Assembly: GCA_023853785.1 (NCBI GenBank)
Contig: JAJIRX010000162.1
Span: 1 to 64,000, forward strand
DNA length: 64,000 nt
Origin: Psilocybe azurescens
Lineage: Eukaryota > Basidiomycota > Agaricomycetes > Agaricales > Agrocybaceae
Direction of reading: 5' to 3'
Of the stretch, positions 47,369 through 60,329 are shown piece after piece. The notes below the pieces were generated by a model that worked only from the letters and a program-made list of their open reading frames with translations, was not told where the DNA came from and did no database searches. Position numbers and translations under genes: made by a program. The stretch's first letter is position 1. Every line of letters starts with the position of its first letter.

Positions 47369-48588
47369 TTGTAAATATTTTAGATACATTTTCTTTTAAT
47401 AGTTGAGGTTACATTTGGTGTATCTGTCTGTTGTAGCCCAATATACCACTTTTATTCCTCCCTTTAGTATGTGCTGAAGAGTAATTGAATGCAAGCTCAA
47501 AATTAGTTGAAAACCGCGAGGCTTTGAGACCAGTTACTACTTACCCCAGAGCTGCAATGAAACAGGACACTTAATTGTTTTGTAGTTATGGCTCTTCTAT
47601 ATTCGAGTATGGCTGTAAATGCTCAAGCGTTCCACTAATGCGACACAAATCTATATCTATTGTATCGATGCAACAGGGAAGTCCTTCATTCACCAGCGTT
47701 TATTTAGCTTCCCTCAAGTGTATTCATTGGTCTGGCAATATGATATGACCGTACTATAATTTAAATCCGTGTTTTGAATCTTCTGATAGTTACATACCAA
47801 CACGGTGTGTCATAGCTAGAAATTGGTTGAGTTGGGAGATGGTTATGGGTCAAAAATGACCAAAAAGTAAAACACGATGCAACATGTGGGAAGTTGAGTG
47901 AATATTAACGTTCTTGCACAAACCCAGGATGCAAAACACGTTCTGCAAGTTACGGCAGTAGATTAAGTTATATAAGCTTACATATATATGTAAACCTATA
48001 CTCCTGCTCAATTACAGACAATTTTACTCAGTTGAAAGACCGTCAAGGGTCTCTGTAAACAAAAATTGAGGCAATGAACAAGTTGTGAGGTCGATAATAT
48101 GGTTGGACAGAGGAGTAGAGCTAAGCGTGCACGCTCCAGAACAATTCAGGATGTATATATTATTCTAAAATACTCCAACATGAGCCCAGTAATAGAGTAC
48201 ATCAAGTGTGATGATGGATTTGAACCAAAAAATGTGTTAAATTAAACACAAATTTTCCATGGGATTCTCACTCAAAATGATCAGTGGAGTTATTCATATT
48301 GAGGAGATTATATTTTTACACGAGGACAAAATTTATAGTATGGGATACAGACAATATTGGGTGCACAGTCACTAGTTCACCACTGCATCAGAAAGCGTGC
48401 AAGGTTGCCTGTGGTCCCGATTTGGTAACAACTCATCCTTTTTCATGACTGCGATTTCACTGAGATCTCATCTTACCAAATACAGCAAAGGACGACAGGG
48501 TCGTCCTGTCCCTGGTCCCTGTTCGCTGGACTTGCAGTCATAAAAGCCAAGTCAAAATCTGACGTTATGTAGTTCCTCACTGGCTACC
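47369..48588. other. Non-coding interval within the KDZ element
   Basis: About 1.2 kb of AT-rich sequence with no gene I can support. It contains the 3' flank of the transposase gene and the upstream region of the next gene. Confidence 0.6.
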
Positions 48589-49772
48589 ATGTCAGTGCCG
48601 TATGTTGGTATCGATCCCCCCACCCAATATGGGGACTATCCTTTGCCATGGACCTCCCTCACTTTCCATCCTCTTGGCCTCTTTGATCTCAGACGCCGCC
48701 TTGGAAAGCTTCCCAAAGATCAGGGTGTTTTCAAAGCATTCTGTGCTCAGTTTGACTCTGCGGATCTGGCTTGGTTCGCTGCTGGGCTATCTGCCAAGTC
48801 CTGCAACATTGATGAAGACGAGTTTCACGAGGAGTACATCGCTCTGCGGTCAAATACTCCCAAGGACCATACAGGAACCACTGCGCGTGCTAATCTGCGA
48901 AAAATTGTTCGCAATCTGGTGTTCGACTGTGTACGTGGTTATCTCTGTCTGTGTTGAACTAAGTACTGACGTTACCGTTTTACTAGGCTGCTCTTTGGGA
49001 TCGCGCTTTTGGTGGGACAACGCTCATTATTCATGTCAATGGAACCACTCGTCCCGGTGCTCCCAAACAATGCGAGTACATTAAATCGGATGTCTACTTT
49101 CCCGACACCTGATCAATAAGGAGCGTTAGCGCTGAAGCTGTTTTCAACATTGTCCAGCGATTTATCAACGATATAGACATTCCAACAATTGTACGCTATG
49201 AAAAATGCGCCGAAAAACTCATGATGCTTCCAAACTCGAATCACACTCCTCCGCCGCTTGCTCAACATGGTCTTGTTCCCTCTGCTACGCCGTCTGGTTC
49301 CAGTCGTTTTGTATACCACGGACAATGAAAATCGGTCATTGTTATTGACAACGACGACGACGACGACGGCAATATATCTCTTTCAGAGCACCAGAGAATC
49401 TTGGATGATGAGCTGAAGTCAGCCAGCAACACGATCAAAGACCTTGAGGCAGCACTTGCTGAATCACTTCGCCGTGAACAGGAGCTTTCATCACAAATTG
49501 ACCGACTGACCACTGGCTCTGCTATTCTTCCTCATTATGAAACCCCATCCGCATCTCACATCACTCTACGCACTCCCCATTGTTCCAGGAACCCCGCTCA
49601 TCACATCCTGAAATCGCCACAGGCACATCCTTCTCCTGGATCACTGGAATCCCCTCGCGGTATCAACCCCTTCATGCCACAATTCCACAATTTCACCCCC
49701 TGCAGCATCAACCCCTTCACGCCACAATTCCATGATTTTGAATGTCAACAGCCCTGCAAAACATGTTCATGA
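48589..49772 (+). CDS. KDZ-borne protein 2, unknown function
   Basis: Starts at ATG 48589. Exon 1 (48589-48930) encodes segments PTQYGDYPLPWTSLTFHPLG, DLRRRLGKLP and ADLAWFAAGLSAKSCN. It is joined through a GTACGT..CTAG intron to an exon from 48987 (AALWDRAFGG..ILVNGTTRPG-like). A stop at about 49111 is followed, in frame or after an undetected intron, by a continuation with EAVFNIVQRFINDIDIPTIV, a run of six Asp-rich residues (VIDNDDDDDGN) and a predicted coiled coil (LDDELKSASNTIKDLEAALAE, about 49400-49470). The C-terminus repeats INPFxPQFH twice. I recognise no catalytic domain. Carriage between the KDZ repeats suggests an accessory transposition or cargo protein. Confidence 0.55.
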
Positions 49773-50243
49773 TACTTCATATAGCAACTTCATCCATGTT
49801 AATAATCTGGATGACTCATTTTCCGCAATTGATCTCATTCGCTGAAAGGTTAGTATGTACCTTTGGCGTGAGGAACTCCTGGGTGCTGGGGTGCCAGACA
49901 TGTTATTGAATGAGCTCATGTCCCTGATGAGTGCCGTTCCTACCAACACACAGCACTTATTTACTTCCGGTGCCTCTTCTTAATTCCTTTAATATTATTC
50001 AAGCTTTGTCCGTTTTTTTGGCTGAACATTGGTTTGGTATATACATTCATTACTAGTCTAAAATGTTTTTGTCATACCATCTGCCAGCTTTGATGTTCAA
50101 CGGAGTCATTGCCATATACCCTTTTAGTTGTAGGTCCGTTCAGAGTGTTTAAAAAAAAAACAAAAGATCATATATTACTATTTCATTGAAGAGGAAAAAC
50201 TAAAATCTCCTTTCTCTCCCTTTTTTTTAGTCTCAGAATTATT
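49773..50243. other. Interval between KDZ genes 2 and 3
   Basis: AT-rich, with an A10 and a T8 run near 50150 and 50221. Reading frames just downstream of gene 2 (49860-49985) may be additional coding sequence of that gene, but I cannot show it. Confidence 0.45.
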
Positions 50244-51758
50244 ATGCAGGCCACCGTGTTAGCTCCACCCACACGCCTTCGAAATGCCACCTCATCAGCT
50301 GCACCACTGACAGAAGCTCAGCGTAAAGAAAGGGCTGCTCGTAACAGTCTTCGTCAAGCAGAAATTGACAGCGCTCTTCAGCAGTGGAAGCAGTCGACAT
50401 TGAACACTGCAGCTGAACTGGCACAACGCTTCGATAAGAATGAGCGCTACTTTCTTGACCTCTTTTTCAAGGTGGGACACACCTTGTCCAGAAGCAGGCA
50501 AAAGTCAATTCCTTTAACGCATTCAAGTCTATGAAGGTGGAAGAGCTTCAGGAAAGTAAGAAGCATAAAGCTAGTACTTGTTGGTTAATTTCATTTCTAA
50601 CAAATGACTTTCTAGATGGCGAGACTCCCACCTTAGCCAAGCTCCATAGCAATGAGCTCGTGGCCGAGTATAACAAGCTGGATGATGGCGAACATGAGGA
50701 AATCATGGTTCGCCACGCTGAGAACACGTCTGATACCCACCGTCAACATGCCAGTGCCAAAGCTCGCGTTAAGGACGTCTGCAGCACCTTCAAAACGATT
50801 CAACAGCTTGTAAGTTATTCTTATACGGTTTGTGTTATTTCTGCTCACCTACATCAAAGATGAAAGGCCTTAACATTCGCGTTGGCATCGAAGGTTTCTT
50901 TTGCATCGTCCGCAACACGCCCAATTATTATATGGAACCTAAATGGTTCTTCACCAATGAATCACTTATGGAATATATGAAAATCGCAGTACCGGCAAAT
51001 AAAGGGTGGGATATCGCGTATGTTGGTGCTAAATTGGAGGCATTTGCTATTGCTGGTTGTGATCCTATCAGTAAGTCTATGTCATTTCTTCATTATCTCA
51101 TGGTTAACTGCTCGAACCAGACCTTTATCGATCATCCAAGCAGAAAGCGGATGAAATGAAACGACAAATTCGCATGAAGATTGGGGCAATGCTCGGTAAG
51201 TACAACGCTCTGTGATATATACATATAACTGACACTCACTTTAAAATCAGTCGAAGTCACCCATGACGAGAAAGCTTCAATGCATTACATTGGTTATGAG
51301 GAGAAGATTGTTCAACGTCACGGTATCGAGCTCGTTGGTTGGACGTACGACAAATTGGTAAACCTAAGCGAAGCTTTCCACTTCGCCTTCCTGGTCTACA
51401 GAAGCTCCTCGATGCCATCAACGATGGATTGTGTAAGTTCGTCAAATTAACCCCTCTACAACTCAAGGAACGTCGTGAGGTGTTGCAGAAGGCTATTAAC
51501 GATGGCAATATCCCTCCTCCAGGAGCCCGTAGACCTCGCAAGGACAGAGGAACTAAGAGGAAACGCAACAAGAATTGTAACGGGAGCGATGCCGAGAATG
51601 AGCAGCCTGGGGGCAGGAAAGATCAGGTGTCCAGTAGAGAAAAGGCTTTGGAATCTCGTCGCCAAGAGCTTAAGAGCTGTGAAATCATTGGCATCAACTC
51701 TGCGGATTGCGAGGGACTGACTGTATTTCTATATCCTTTTTCGTCCTCGTATTGTTGA
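50244..51758 (+). CDS. KDZ-borne protein 3, unknown function
   Basis: Exons starting at ATG 50244 (MQATVLAPPTRLRN) continue through 50531-50811, a segment from about 50860, and 51339-51758 with short introns. The N-part is basic and helical (EAQRKERAARNSLRQAEID). The middle contains IRVGIEGFFCIVRNT..PKWFFTNESLMEYM and GAKLEAFAIAGCDP, a pattern I recall from Agaricomycete proteins of unknown function. The C-part has LQKLLDAINDGLCKFVKL and a Lys/Arg-rich stretch (GTKRKRNKN) fit for DNA binding or nuclear import. The coding frame is interrupted near 51160 and 51330. It lies just inside the right inverted repeat. Confidence 0.6.
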
Positions 51759-51793
51759 TTCCTCATTACATAAGTAATTCACCTTTATATAAT

Positions 51794-52397
51794 GTCTTCC
51801 CACGGCTCATTCTCGCCGTTTCCTGATGAATAGACATTAATTGATTGACAAGTGACAGGTGTCCGTGGTGCCGCCACCGGAGTACCTGAAAACAAACTCA
51901 CCCAAAAAGGATATTGAGCTCAGGCTCTCCCTCAAGTCTCCAAGTTCTCCCATCGCCGTTGGCAGCGAGGGATGAGTACTCCAATTGAATGCTACAGTAG
52001 TTTACATTCAATGTTATTTTATTAAATTCTTAAGCACCTTTAAAATATAGAAGAAATTAACAGAAAAGCACAATGAGAAGGGAAGGAGTTGGGGAAATGA
52101 CCAGGGAAGGGATATAGATGGAAATAGAAAGAAGGGCGGGGAAGGGACATGGCCAGGAATGGAAGGGCTGCCACAAAAGGGAATGGCGCGCAGAGCGGGC
52201 GGACAGTGGGCGCACGGTGACATACACGCAGAGGTGCCTGGCGGGATGGGAAGCCGAGGAGGTGTTGTGGAGCGTTGTCCGGATGGGCGGCACTGGTGGG
52301 TGGTCATGTTACCTGGCGATGGACAGGGTCATCTAAGATAATCTGTATCATATTTATCTAGGTAATCTTGTCTTATCTATACTGGGAACCTTAGGTG
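51794..52397 (-). repeat. KDZ right inverted repeat
   Basis: 604 bp, inverted copy of 43110-43896 without the 182-bp segment. It ends CCTTAGGTG before the ACTATAGC duplication. The ORFs seen in both arms are repeat sequence. Confidence 0.88.
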
Positions 52398-52405
52398 ACT
52401 ATAGC

Positions 52406-53305
52406 TGAAAATCAGGATTTGCTGATGTACAGAGATTGTAAGGGCATTGATGAATATGAATATGATGTCGACATTTACAGTCGACATTTACATGAGTGTA
52501 CCTAACCAAGCTTTCTAGCCAGCTCACCTCGCATGCCGACGCTGCCGTCAACAGATCCATTTCCAAAGCCCGCAATTTTCATTTTAATTTTCATCCATTT
52601 TTCTGTTATACCGTGGCGAGGACAGCTCGACCTGAGAGTAAGTGCAACGTCGGCTGCTTAAGTGCAGCAAGTGCCTTTATCATGCTTGCTGCTCTGTTTC
52701 GTGCGCCCTCGTACCTTGGCCTGGGCCCTGAAGACCCTGCCACTGCCAATAGTTCAGACTTCATCGGCCCTGAGACCCCAGGTGGCGTCGATCCCATTGG
52801 CGGTAAACGAGGTCGTTTGTGGGAGCCGCGGTGGCCAGCCAAATAACCAGAAAACTAAACTCTGCTGCTGCTGTTACCTCAGTAAAAAATACCCTCAGCC
52901 TTTAATTCCAAGCGGCCAAGCGGCTCATACCCAAGACCTGAGGCCTCGTCAGACAGAAGACCGACAGCGCAAAAAATGCGATTCAGCCTGCATGACAATG
53001 TGCCTATTTAAAATTTTAGCTGAGTATGGGTTTTTCGGCGCCGAGCACACCGAGGAACTCGCCCTCGGTGTTCGACTGTCAGCTGCAGCTTGTCCGTTGC
53101 GCCTTTCGGTTGTCGGGGCTCTGTCGTCGTGGGATGAGATGCACAGGACGATCGGAGATAGAAGATTGAAGGTAGAACGCCGGCCTACGACTCGGAATCA
53201 TGCTCGATTGTGGTTCCAGGGTATGCGGACTGGACATGGACATAGACACGCATAGCGCGGGATGCGGGATAACTTTCACGAATCATAACAAGGTTGATTT
53301 GATTT
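52406..53305. other. Intergenic region without assignable gene
   Basis: An open frame at 52496-52846 has no start context or similarity I recognise. GC content rises compared with the transposon to the left. Confidence 0.45.
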
Positions 53306-54085
53306 TGACTCGAGTTGGAGCGAGCACGAGCACGAGCGCGAAGGCCAGGTAAACTAAAACTGAAAATGAAATGAACCCCGAGAATAATGGGATCCAAGTA
53401 AACGCGACGCCAGTGGTCGGTGTTCAGTGTTTTGGGGCGCCACACTGTAACTGACAGACACGCTGCGCTACAGTATTAATCCAGATTGACTACAAACTGG
53501 AAGCGAGGAACATCGTTATTATTTTATACGATTCGATTGCATGCCTGCCTTGATCTTCTGCCAGTAGCCATAGTATTGGGTGGCCATAGTCATACTCTAT
53601 AATAGTTGAACCATAGGGGATTCGGGAGAAAAGAGAGGTGCAGGCAGCATCGATAACACAAGCCCAGGACCCATGGGTAAGTGTGTACCTAAGTATAAAA
53701 ATGTAGCACGAGCATGAGCACGAGCACGAAGCGTAGGTAAAACTGAAACTGAAAATGAAATGAACCCCGAGAATAATGGGATCCAAGTAACGCGATGTCA
53801 GTGGGGTGTTCGGTGTTCTTGGGGCGCCACACTGTAACTAGCAGACATGCTGCTCTACAGTATAGATCCAGATTGATTACAAGCTTGAAGCGAGGAACGT
53901 TGTTAAGTATTGTATTATACAACTCAAGTCAATTGCATGCGAGCCTTGATCGCCTGCCAATCGTTTGTATTGGATGGTAGCCGGTAGCCATAGTATTGGA
54001 TAGTCGAACCATCAGAGATTCGAGAACAGAGGGGCGTAGGCAGTGTTGACCGCCCAAGCATAGGACCCATGGGTAATATATGTAT
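53306..54085. repeat. Tandem duplication, about 390-bp unit
   Basis: Two head-to-tail units (about 53306-53700 and 53701-54085) share CACGAGCACGAGC, TGAAATGAACCCCGAGAATA, GGGGCGCCACACTGTAACT, GAAGCGAGGAAC and CCATGGGTAA in the same order. They differ by scattered substitutions and small gaps. No protein is conserved between the units, so the sequence itself was duplicated. Confidence 0.85.
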
Positions 54086-56009
54086 AATCATGATCATGTC
54101 CGTTATCATTATCATTAGGAGGCAGGAGGGCGGTGGCGAGAGATCCGAAGAGGATCTCCCAGAATAATGTTATACTATACCAGCCATCGAGTCTGACATC
54201 CAGCACGAACACGAGCATGATGTGCGATGTACCTCGCATACTTCAGCTCGATTTTCAACGGAATAAGAATAAGAATGGGCACTCAGTCCGAGTGCGAGGA
54301 CGCTGACACAGACAGGAGGACCCCGTTGGCCGGCCAAGAAATTGAAGTCCAAATTCAAAAGGTCGCAATGCGACTGTGGGCCTGTGGCGGACAAGCCATG
54401 AGTTTACGCGACATACGGCGGTGGGTGGCGCACGAGCCTCCCTCCAGTGTCCACGGTCTATGCACATGTATCCACTGCGCGTGCGAGGCGCATGAGCATG
54501 GGGGCGAGGGTAGACGGTAAACTCCATTGACACTGCGACGACGACGAAAGAGAAAGGAACGCACAGTGACATGACATTAATGTCAGTGTCAGTGTCGCGG
54601 TGGCCATTGAATATTGAGTACCCAGTGAGAAACGATGGAAGGAAGGGAAGGGAAGGAAGGAAGCCAGGGGGATATGTTTCCACGATCCGTACGGGTGCGG
54701 TATTGTGTTGTATTAGATATGGAAGTGCTGTATACATATATATGATCATAGATTTACAGTTTGGTTTTGACTTACTTGACCTTGACTGGTGCTGGGAATT
54801 CTGGGTGTTCCGCGGTCTTGGGGTGCAAATCTCGTCTGTCTCTCAGGCTCAGGAGTAGCTACACTGGGCCTAGTAGTACTGTAATGACAGAATGGGATAG
54901 CAGCTGAAATAGTTGATTATTTTTCTATTCAATGTACATTTAGTGGGTGCATTTGCTTTCTAGAAAAGAAACGTACCCTTGAATGGTATAGGACAAAATT
55001 GTGTGCTCTCAAGTGCTTGTCCCCGACGCCTGACGCCCGTTCGACCACTACTTGGGGCATTTTGACAGAATTTCTAAGAGAAAGAAGAGTCATTTATCCA
55101 TTTATGAGAGCCTCCACCAGGAACACATGATAGATTAGAGCAATCAGTATAGGTCTTCCAGCGTCAAAAGGAGTGAGGTCCCAATGATGACGCATCGCTC
55201 CCCAAAGCGGGTGTTGAATTGCCACAAACGCGCTGGGCCAACAGAGCCAAACATTGATTGATTTGACTGTGATCAGGCACCGTGAGACTGGCTCGCTTCC
55301 TCTTCTTTTTCCGACTGTTCATTGCTGTTTTTGATTTGATAACTGCTGTGCCACTTTCATTTATGAACAAACTCGTTTGACAAGACTCTGGTTTGAAAGA
55401 GAGGATATGCGGACACGAACACAGAGTCTTGGGAGAAAGGCAATGTGACTGTGATACGTATCATGCATGATCTGTCCTGGGGGCTTGTTTGCGGTGTACC
55501 AATCGAGTATCGCGTACCAAGTGACAAGGAAGAGCAGGACTGATGGCGATTGACGAGGGCTGAACTAGAACTAGGAGGATCTGCGAATGCTTTATCTCTC
55601 TGATGTACAGGCTTCCTAGCGCCGTAATATTCTTTTGTATCTCTTTCTATCCACCTGTTCAGAGGACCACATATCTCAGCGGGCCCCTCTCAGCTACCCA
55701 TGCACTGTGCGAAATGTACGCCCGAGATGAAATGGACACGATCCACTACTGCTACTACTACGTGTATATGTAACGAGTTAATGTGGGCAGAAGGACTCGA
55801 GACTGGCGAAAGTGGATTGACTTTGACATTTCTTTCTGTGGCATATTGGCAGCTCTGGCGGTGGCGAACTCGGGCGTGCTTGTGAATCCTACCACGCGAG
55901 TTAAACCGGGCAAACTTAGCCGCAGTACAAACTCTTTCTCTCTGCCCTCAATCCTTTGTTCCTCATTCCCCTGTTCTCGCCCGAATCCCCTCTCTGCCCC
56001 TCTGCTTTC
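54086..56009. other. Intergenic and 5' flank of the methyltransferase
   Basis: Short open frames only. Contains a purine-rich GGAAGG run (54634-54665). The last 100 bp before 56010 are C/T-rich, as often seen upstream of start codons in Agaricomycetes. Confidence 0.45.
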
Positions 56010-59000
56010 ATGACCATCGCCGCCCTGCGGAGTCTCCACGCCATTATAGGAGACGCTATAGATGATATAGAACGCGTTTATACTGCTAATCACTCGAATC
56101 CAACCAGCGCAAGGCATACTCCAGAAAAACTATTCTCTTCTCCTTCTACCGCTGCGCAGAGTCCAACGCCTATTAGCATCAGCAGCGGGCGAAACCGGAA
56201 CCCTGTATCGACGTCGACGAACTCTCAGGCATATGTCTCCCCGCCACCGTCACCCTCAATGACGACCTCTCCGCAATCGGCGTCTGCATCATCCGGACTG
56301 AGCTCTACGCCAGCACCAGTGCCAGTGCCAGAAGCGGCGCCAACGATAGACTTCCCATGTCTAGACGCCCCATGCAACCCGGCGTCTCTCGCCGAAGCAC
56401 TCACGTCGCACCCGACGGTGCTCGCTGCGACATGCCGCATCGTGGCGGCGGCCGGCCAGCTCAGCGCGACCGTGCAGACGCCGTTTCTGACGCTCTGCGA
56501 TGCTACGATGGGCGTGAGTTGTTTTCCATTTCCATTTCCATTTTTATTTTATTTTATTTTTGTCGTTGATTTTGTTGTGCCAATTTTTGGAATTTTTTTT
56601 TTTTGGGGGGGACTTGTAGTACCACCTTCCATCGTGCATGCGCCTGCTGGAAGCATCCCATGTTGTCGAGATCTTGCGCGAGGCTGGACCGGATGGGCTT
56701 CATGTCGACAGCATCTCGGAGAAGAACGGTGTGAAAGCGACCAAGCTCGGTGAGTTTTAGTTCTAGTTCTCGTTACTTTTTCTTCTTCGATTATTTTCTT
56801 CCCCACAATCTTCCTCATTTACTTACTCCACCCCTAAACCCGACTCCACACAGCACACATCCTGCGCCTGCTAGCGACGCACCACATCCTGCGCGAACTC
56901 GCCCCCGACGTGTTCGCGCTCAACCGCATCTCCTCGCTCGTCGATTCGGGCAAAACGGTGGCGGAGCTGAAGGCATATCAGGAAGATGGGATGTGCGTGT
57001 CCCTTTTTCCTTTTTTTCATTTTTAATTTCGTCAACAAAAACTCACTGGAAAACATGTAATAGACCCGAGATGAAATATCGCGACACGAACGGCGTAGCA
57101 GCGTTCGTAGGGCTCTGGTCCGTGGCTTCCTCTCATCATACCGCATGTCTGAAAAGTCTAATCTAATTGTAATACTATTGTACTATCTCATACATACACA
57201 GCACAGACGAGATCCAAAAAGCCTCCGCATATATGACGGAGACCTACTACCTCTCGCCGTCGCCGCAGACGCGCGCGGGGGCCGAGCCGGGCAGGGCGCC
57301 GTTTTGCTTTGCGTTTGATACGGTGCGGAGCGGGACGGGCTTTTTGGGTGGTTGGAGGGCGAGGTTGCGGTTGCGGGTGCGGGCAAGGGGGAAAGCAGGG
57401 CCGATGATGGCACTGAGTAAGCGAACCGTTCTTCTTCTAAAAAATGACAGTGTTTATTATCGGTGATATTAAAATTTATTTTATTTCAGCGATGCCGTCG
57501 AAAGAGGCAGGGGCGGGATCCTCCCGCCTACACTCGGATCTTCCTCGTCTACAAGGTCTGGTAAACGAGACTCACAGCAGAAGACGGGCCAGGCAGATCC
57601 ACGACCACAGCTACGCGCTATGCACATAAAGCCGGCACCAGGAAGAGGTGCGGCGGGAAACCGTACTAGAACCAACTCGAGTGGTACTAGCAGCGCTGGC
57701 TCTGTATCCGGCTCGAACCCGAACTCAACATCTACCGTCAAGAACGGCGAGCGCTCCGAGTTCGAGGTTGATTCCAAGGCAAACACCAGCGCGCAGGAGA
57801 ACGCGAACAGATTCCGCCTGGAGCGGTTCGGGAAAGCCATGTCCGGCACGGACGGGTGGGAGGCGCCTGGCGCCGCTTTGAATGGTGTGTGCTCCAATCC
57901 CCAAAAGATAGAGCTCGAGAGAAAAAAAAAGTCGAATGTATGAGCTAATTTCGACTCGTTTGTCTTATTTTTCTTGATTTTCAGGGTTTGACTGGAGCTC
58001 GCTTCCCCACGGGAGCATCGTCGTGGATGTAGGAGGCGGGATAGGGTCGACGAGCATGTTGCTCGCTACTGCTTTTTCGTCGTCGTCGGCGTCTTCTGCG
58101 GGCGGTGATGACCATGATGACAACGATAATGATGACAATGAAGAAACTGAAATTGGGCCAAGGCTGAAGTTTATCATACAAGATCGGCCGGTGGTGTGTG
58201 AGATGGGCGAGAAGGTATCCTGTCTTTTCGTTTTCTGTGTTTTTGGGTTAGTATATGGGCGTGGCTGAGTTTTTATCTGTCTATTAGGCATGGAAAGCGA
58301 AATGTCCGGAGCTCCTACAGTCCACCGCTCGGTTCCAAGGTAAGCCTCCCTTCCTCCCTCCTTCCTACTCCGTATCTGAAAACTCACTTCAATCCTTCCA
58401 TCCATCCAGTCCACGACTTTTTCACACCCCAGCCAATCCACAACGCAGCCGTCTTCCTCCTCCGCGTTGTTCTGCACGACTGGCCCGACGTGTTCGCGCG
58501 GAAAATCCTGCTGCGCCTGCGAGAGGCGGCGATGCCGGAGACGAAGCTTGTCGTTGCGGATTTTGTTCTGCCGCTTGCGTGCCCTGATGATGATATGGGT
58601 GGTGAAGGAGGGGACGGGGTGCTTGACGATATAGAGGGCGCGCGGACTTCGCCTGCGCCTGCGCCGCTCCTTGCGAATCTTGGAAAAGCTAGTGCGAATG
58701 TGTATTGGATGGACTTGACGGTGTGTGTTAATTAATTAAAATTTGGTTCAATCATTTAATATGTTTTGGAGTGTCTTTTTATCCCCTCGTAGATGCAGAC
58801 TATGTTTAACTCACAGGAACGAACGCTGAGGGAGCTTGTCTCGCTGGCGTTATCTGCTGGCTGGAAATTTGTGAAAGTGACGAGGATCTCGGGATCGATG
58901 TTTGGATATCTGGTAGCTGAGCCTGTGGATATACCCGCCCAATACCAAGACCTCGACCAGAAAACCCAGACTGGGTTAAATCAGGAAAGCGACTTATTCT

Positions 59001-60329
59001 CCCCCCTTCAAAGGCGTCAATGTGGAAGAGGAGGTGGAATACACGGGTATCGAGAATGAGAAGAGGTTCGAACGACAGCAGAGGTACAAAGCCAGAGAAA
59101 GAGAAAGAGACGATATGGAGATGATCGAGCGCGCGAGCTCGCGCTGCGGTACGCCGACGTTCGGCTCGAACACGCGGCTTTCGTCTGTCGAAGAAGCACT
59201 GGCGCGGTTGGGAGGCGGGATCATGCGTGCGAAAGCCATGTCTCGCGCTATATCTGCGCCGTCATCGAGCTTGAAGCCGCTGGCTGTGCCGGCACTGAAG
59301 CCTGCCTTGTCGCTATTGACGACAGTGAAGACGGCGAAGACTAAAAAGAAGCCGTCGCCGCTCTCGGTTCCGCCGTTGCATTCCTCGCCGTCGCCTGTGG
59401 GCTCGCCTTCGAGGTTGAAGATGGGGGTGCCGCTGGCTTCTACGGCGGGGGCGTCGTCGTCGTTGTCAGCGCAGACGACACCCCCACAGCAAAAATCGCA
59501 ATCGCAATCTCCAGGTCCGAAATTGATCACTAGGAGGATGTCGCTTGCCAGTCTGCGCAGTACTCATTCAATGCAGAGTGTGGGGACTCAACCTCAGGTG
59601 TCATCGCCCCAGCGGCAGCTGTTGCCTTCGCCTTTGTCTCCTTCATATACACAGGCGCAGACAACGCAGGCCATGCCGAAGATGCACCGGAGAGCTTCGT
59701 ATGCTCATATGTCGCAGATGCAGACGACTGCAGCTGCACACGCGAACGTGCCTGCCTGCTTAAGTACGGGCTCAGTGTCGCCGAACTTGATCCCTCCGAC
59801 GAGTATGATACCTATCCGAGTGAATGGAGAGTTCCTGCCTCCTGCCTCATCGAGCAACAATAGCAATACATACCAGAGATACTTGCACTTGACTTCGTCA
59901 ACATCCACATCGTCAGCATCAGCATCATCAGCGTCAGTCGCTGGGTCACCTAGACCGCGCACTCCTCGAGTGCCAGGGCTAGGTATGCTGCCACGTAGAG
60001 CTTCGAATGCCCATCTTCAGACTGTGGGTGGTACGACGTCGACCATGCAGCCGGTGTCTGTGCTTTATCGGAAACGCTCTGGGACGGTGGTCGTAGGGCC
60101 TTCAATTAGCTTACGAGAAGGTGACGCCGTGCTTCTGCGGACGGGCTCTGGAGAGGGCGGTAGAGCAGGTGAACATAGTGTGGAGGTTGTTAATGTTGAT
60201 GGGGTTGGGGGTGGCGAGAGTAACAACAGCAGTGGGATGGGGTCGAGGTTCGACGGGGGAGGAGCATACGATTGCGAGGACATGCAAGACACTTTTCGAC
60301 TTCGACTTCGACGGTGGCGGGCGGGGTGA
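56010..60329 (+). CDS. SAM-dependent O-methyltransferase with long C-terminal extension
   Basis: A plant-type O-methyltransferase that moves a methyl group from S-adenosylmethionine to a small-molecule hydroxyl; substrate unknown. Exons: 56010-56513, 56620-56749, 56854-56992, 57064-57117, 57202-57416, 57490-57884, 57985-58214, 58288-58339, 58410-58720, 58793-60329. N-part: SLHAIIGDAIDDIERVY, a Ser/Pro-rich insert, then the dimerisation/winged-helix-like part (LPSCMRLLEASHVVEILREA, HILRLLATHHIL, TNGVAAFVGL). Catalytic core: VVDVGGGIGSTS (SAM motif I, about 58020), IIQDRPVV, LHDWPD with the usual catalytic His (about 58470-58490), ETKLVVADFVLP. Acidic inserts interrupt the core (about 58090-58150). 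After the core a 430-residue Ser/Pro-rich extension runs to 60329. Homopolymer frame breaks sit at about 57335 (T run) and 59002 (C run). Confidence 0.82.

Larger units (their letters stand above)
43110..52397 (+). mobile_element. KDZ transposon with long terminal inverted repeats
   Basis: A 9.3-kb element. Outer ends read CACCTAAGGTTCCCA at the left and its complement at the right. The target duplication is ACTATAG or ACTATAGC (43103-43110 and 52398-52405; one base is ambiguous), close to the 8 bp known for Zisupton-type elements. The inverted repeats are about 605 bp and around 95 percent alike. The element encodes a KDZ transposase and two further genes, all on the plus strand. Confidence 0.88.
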
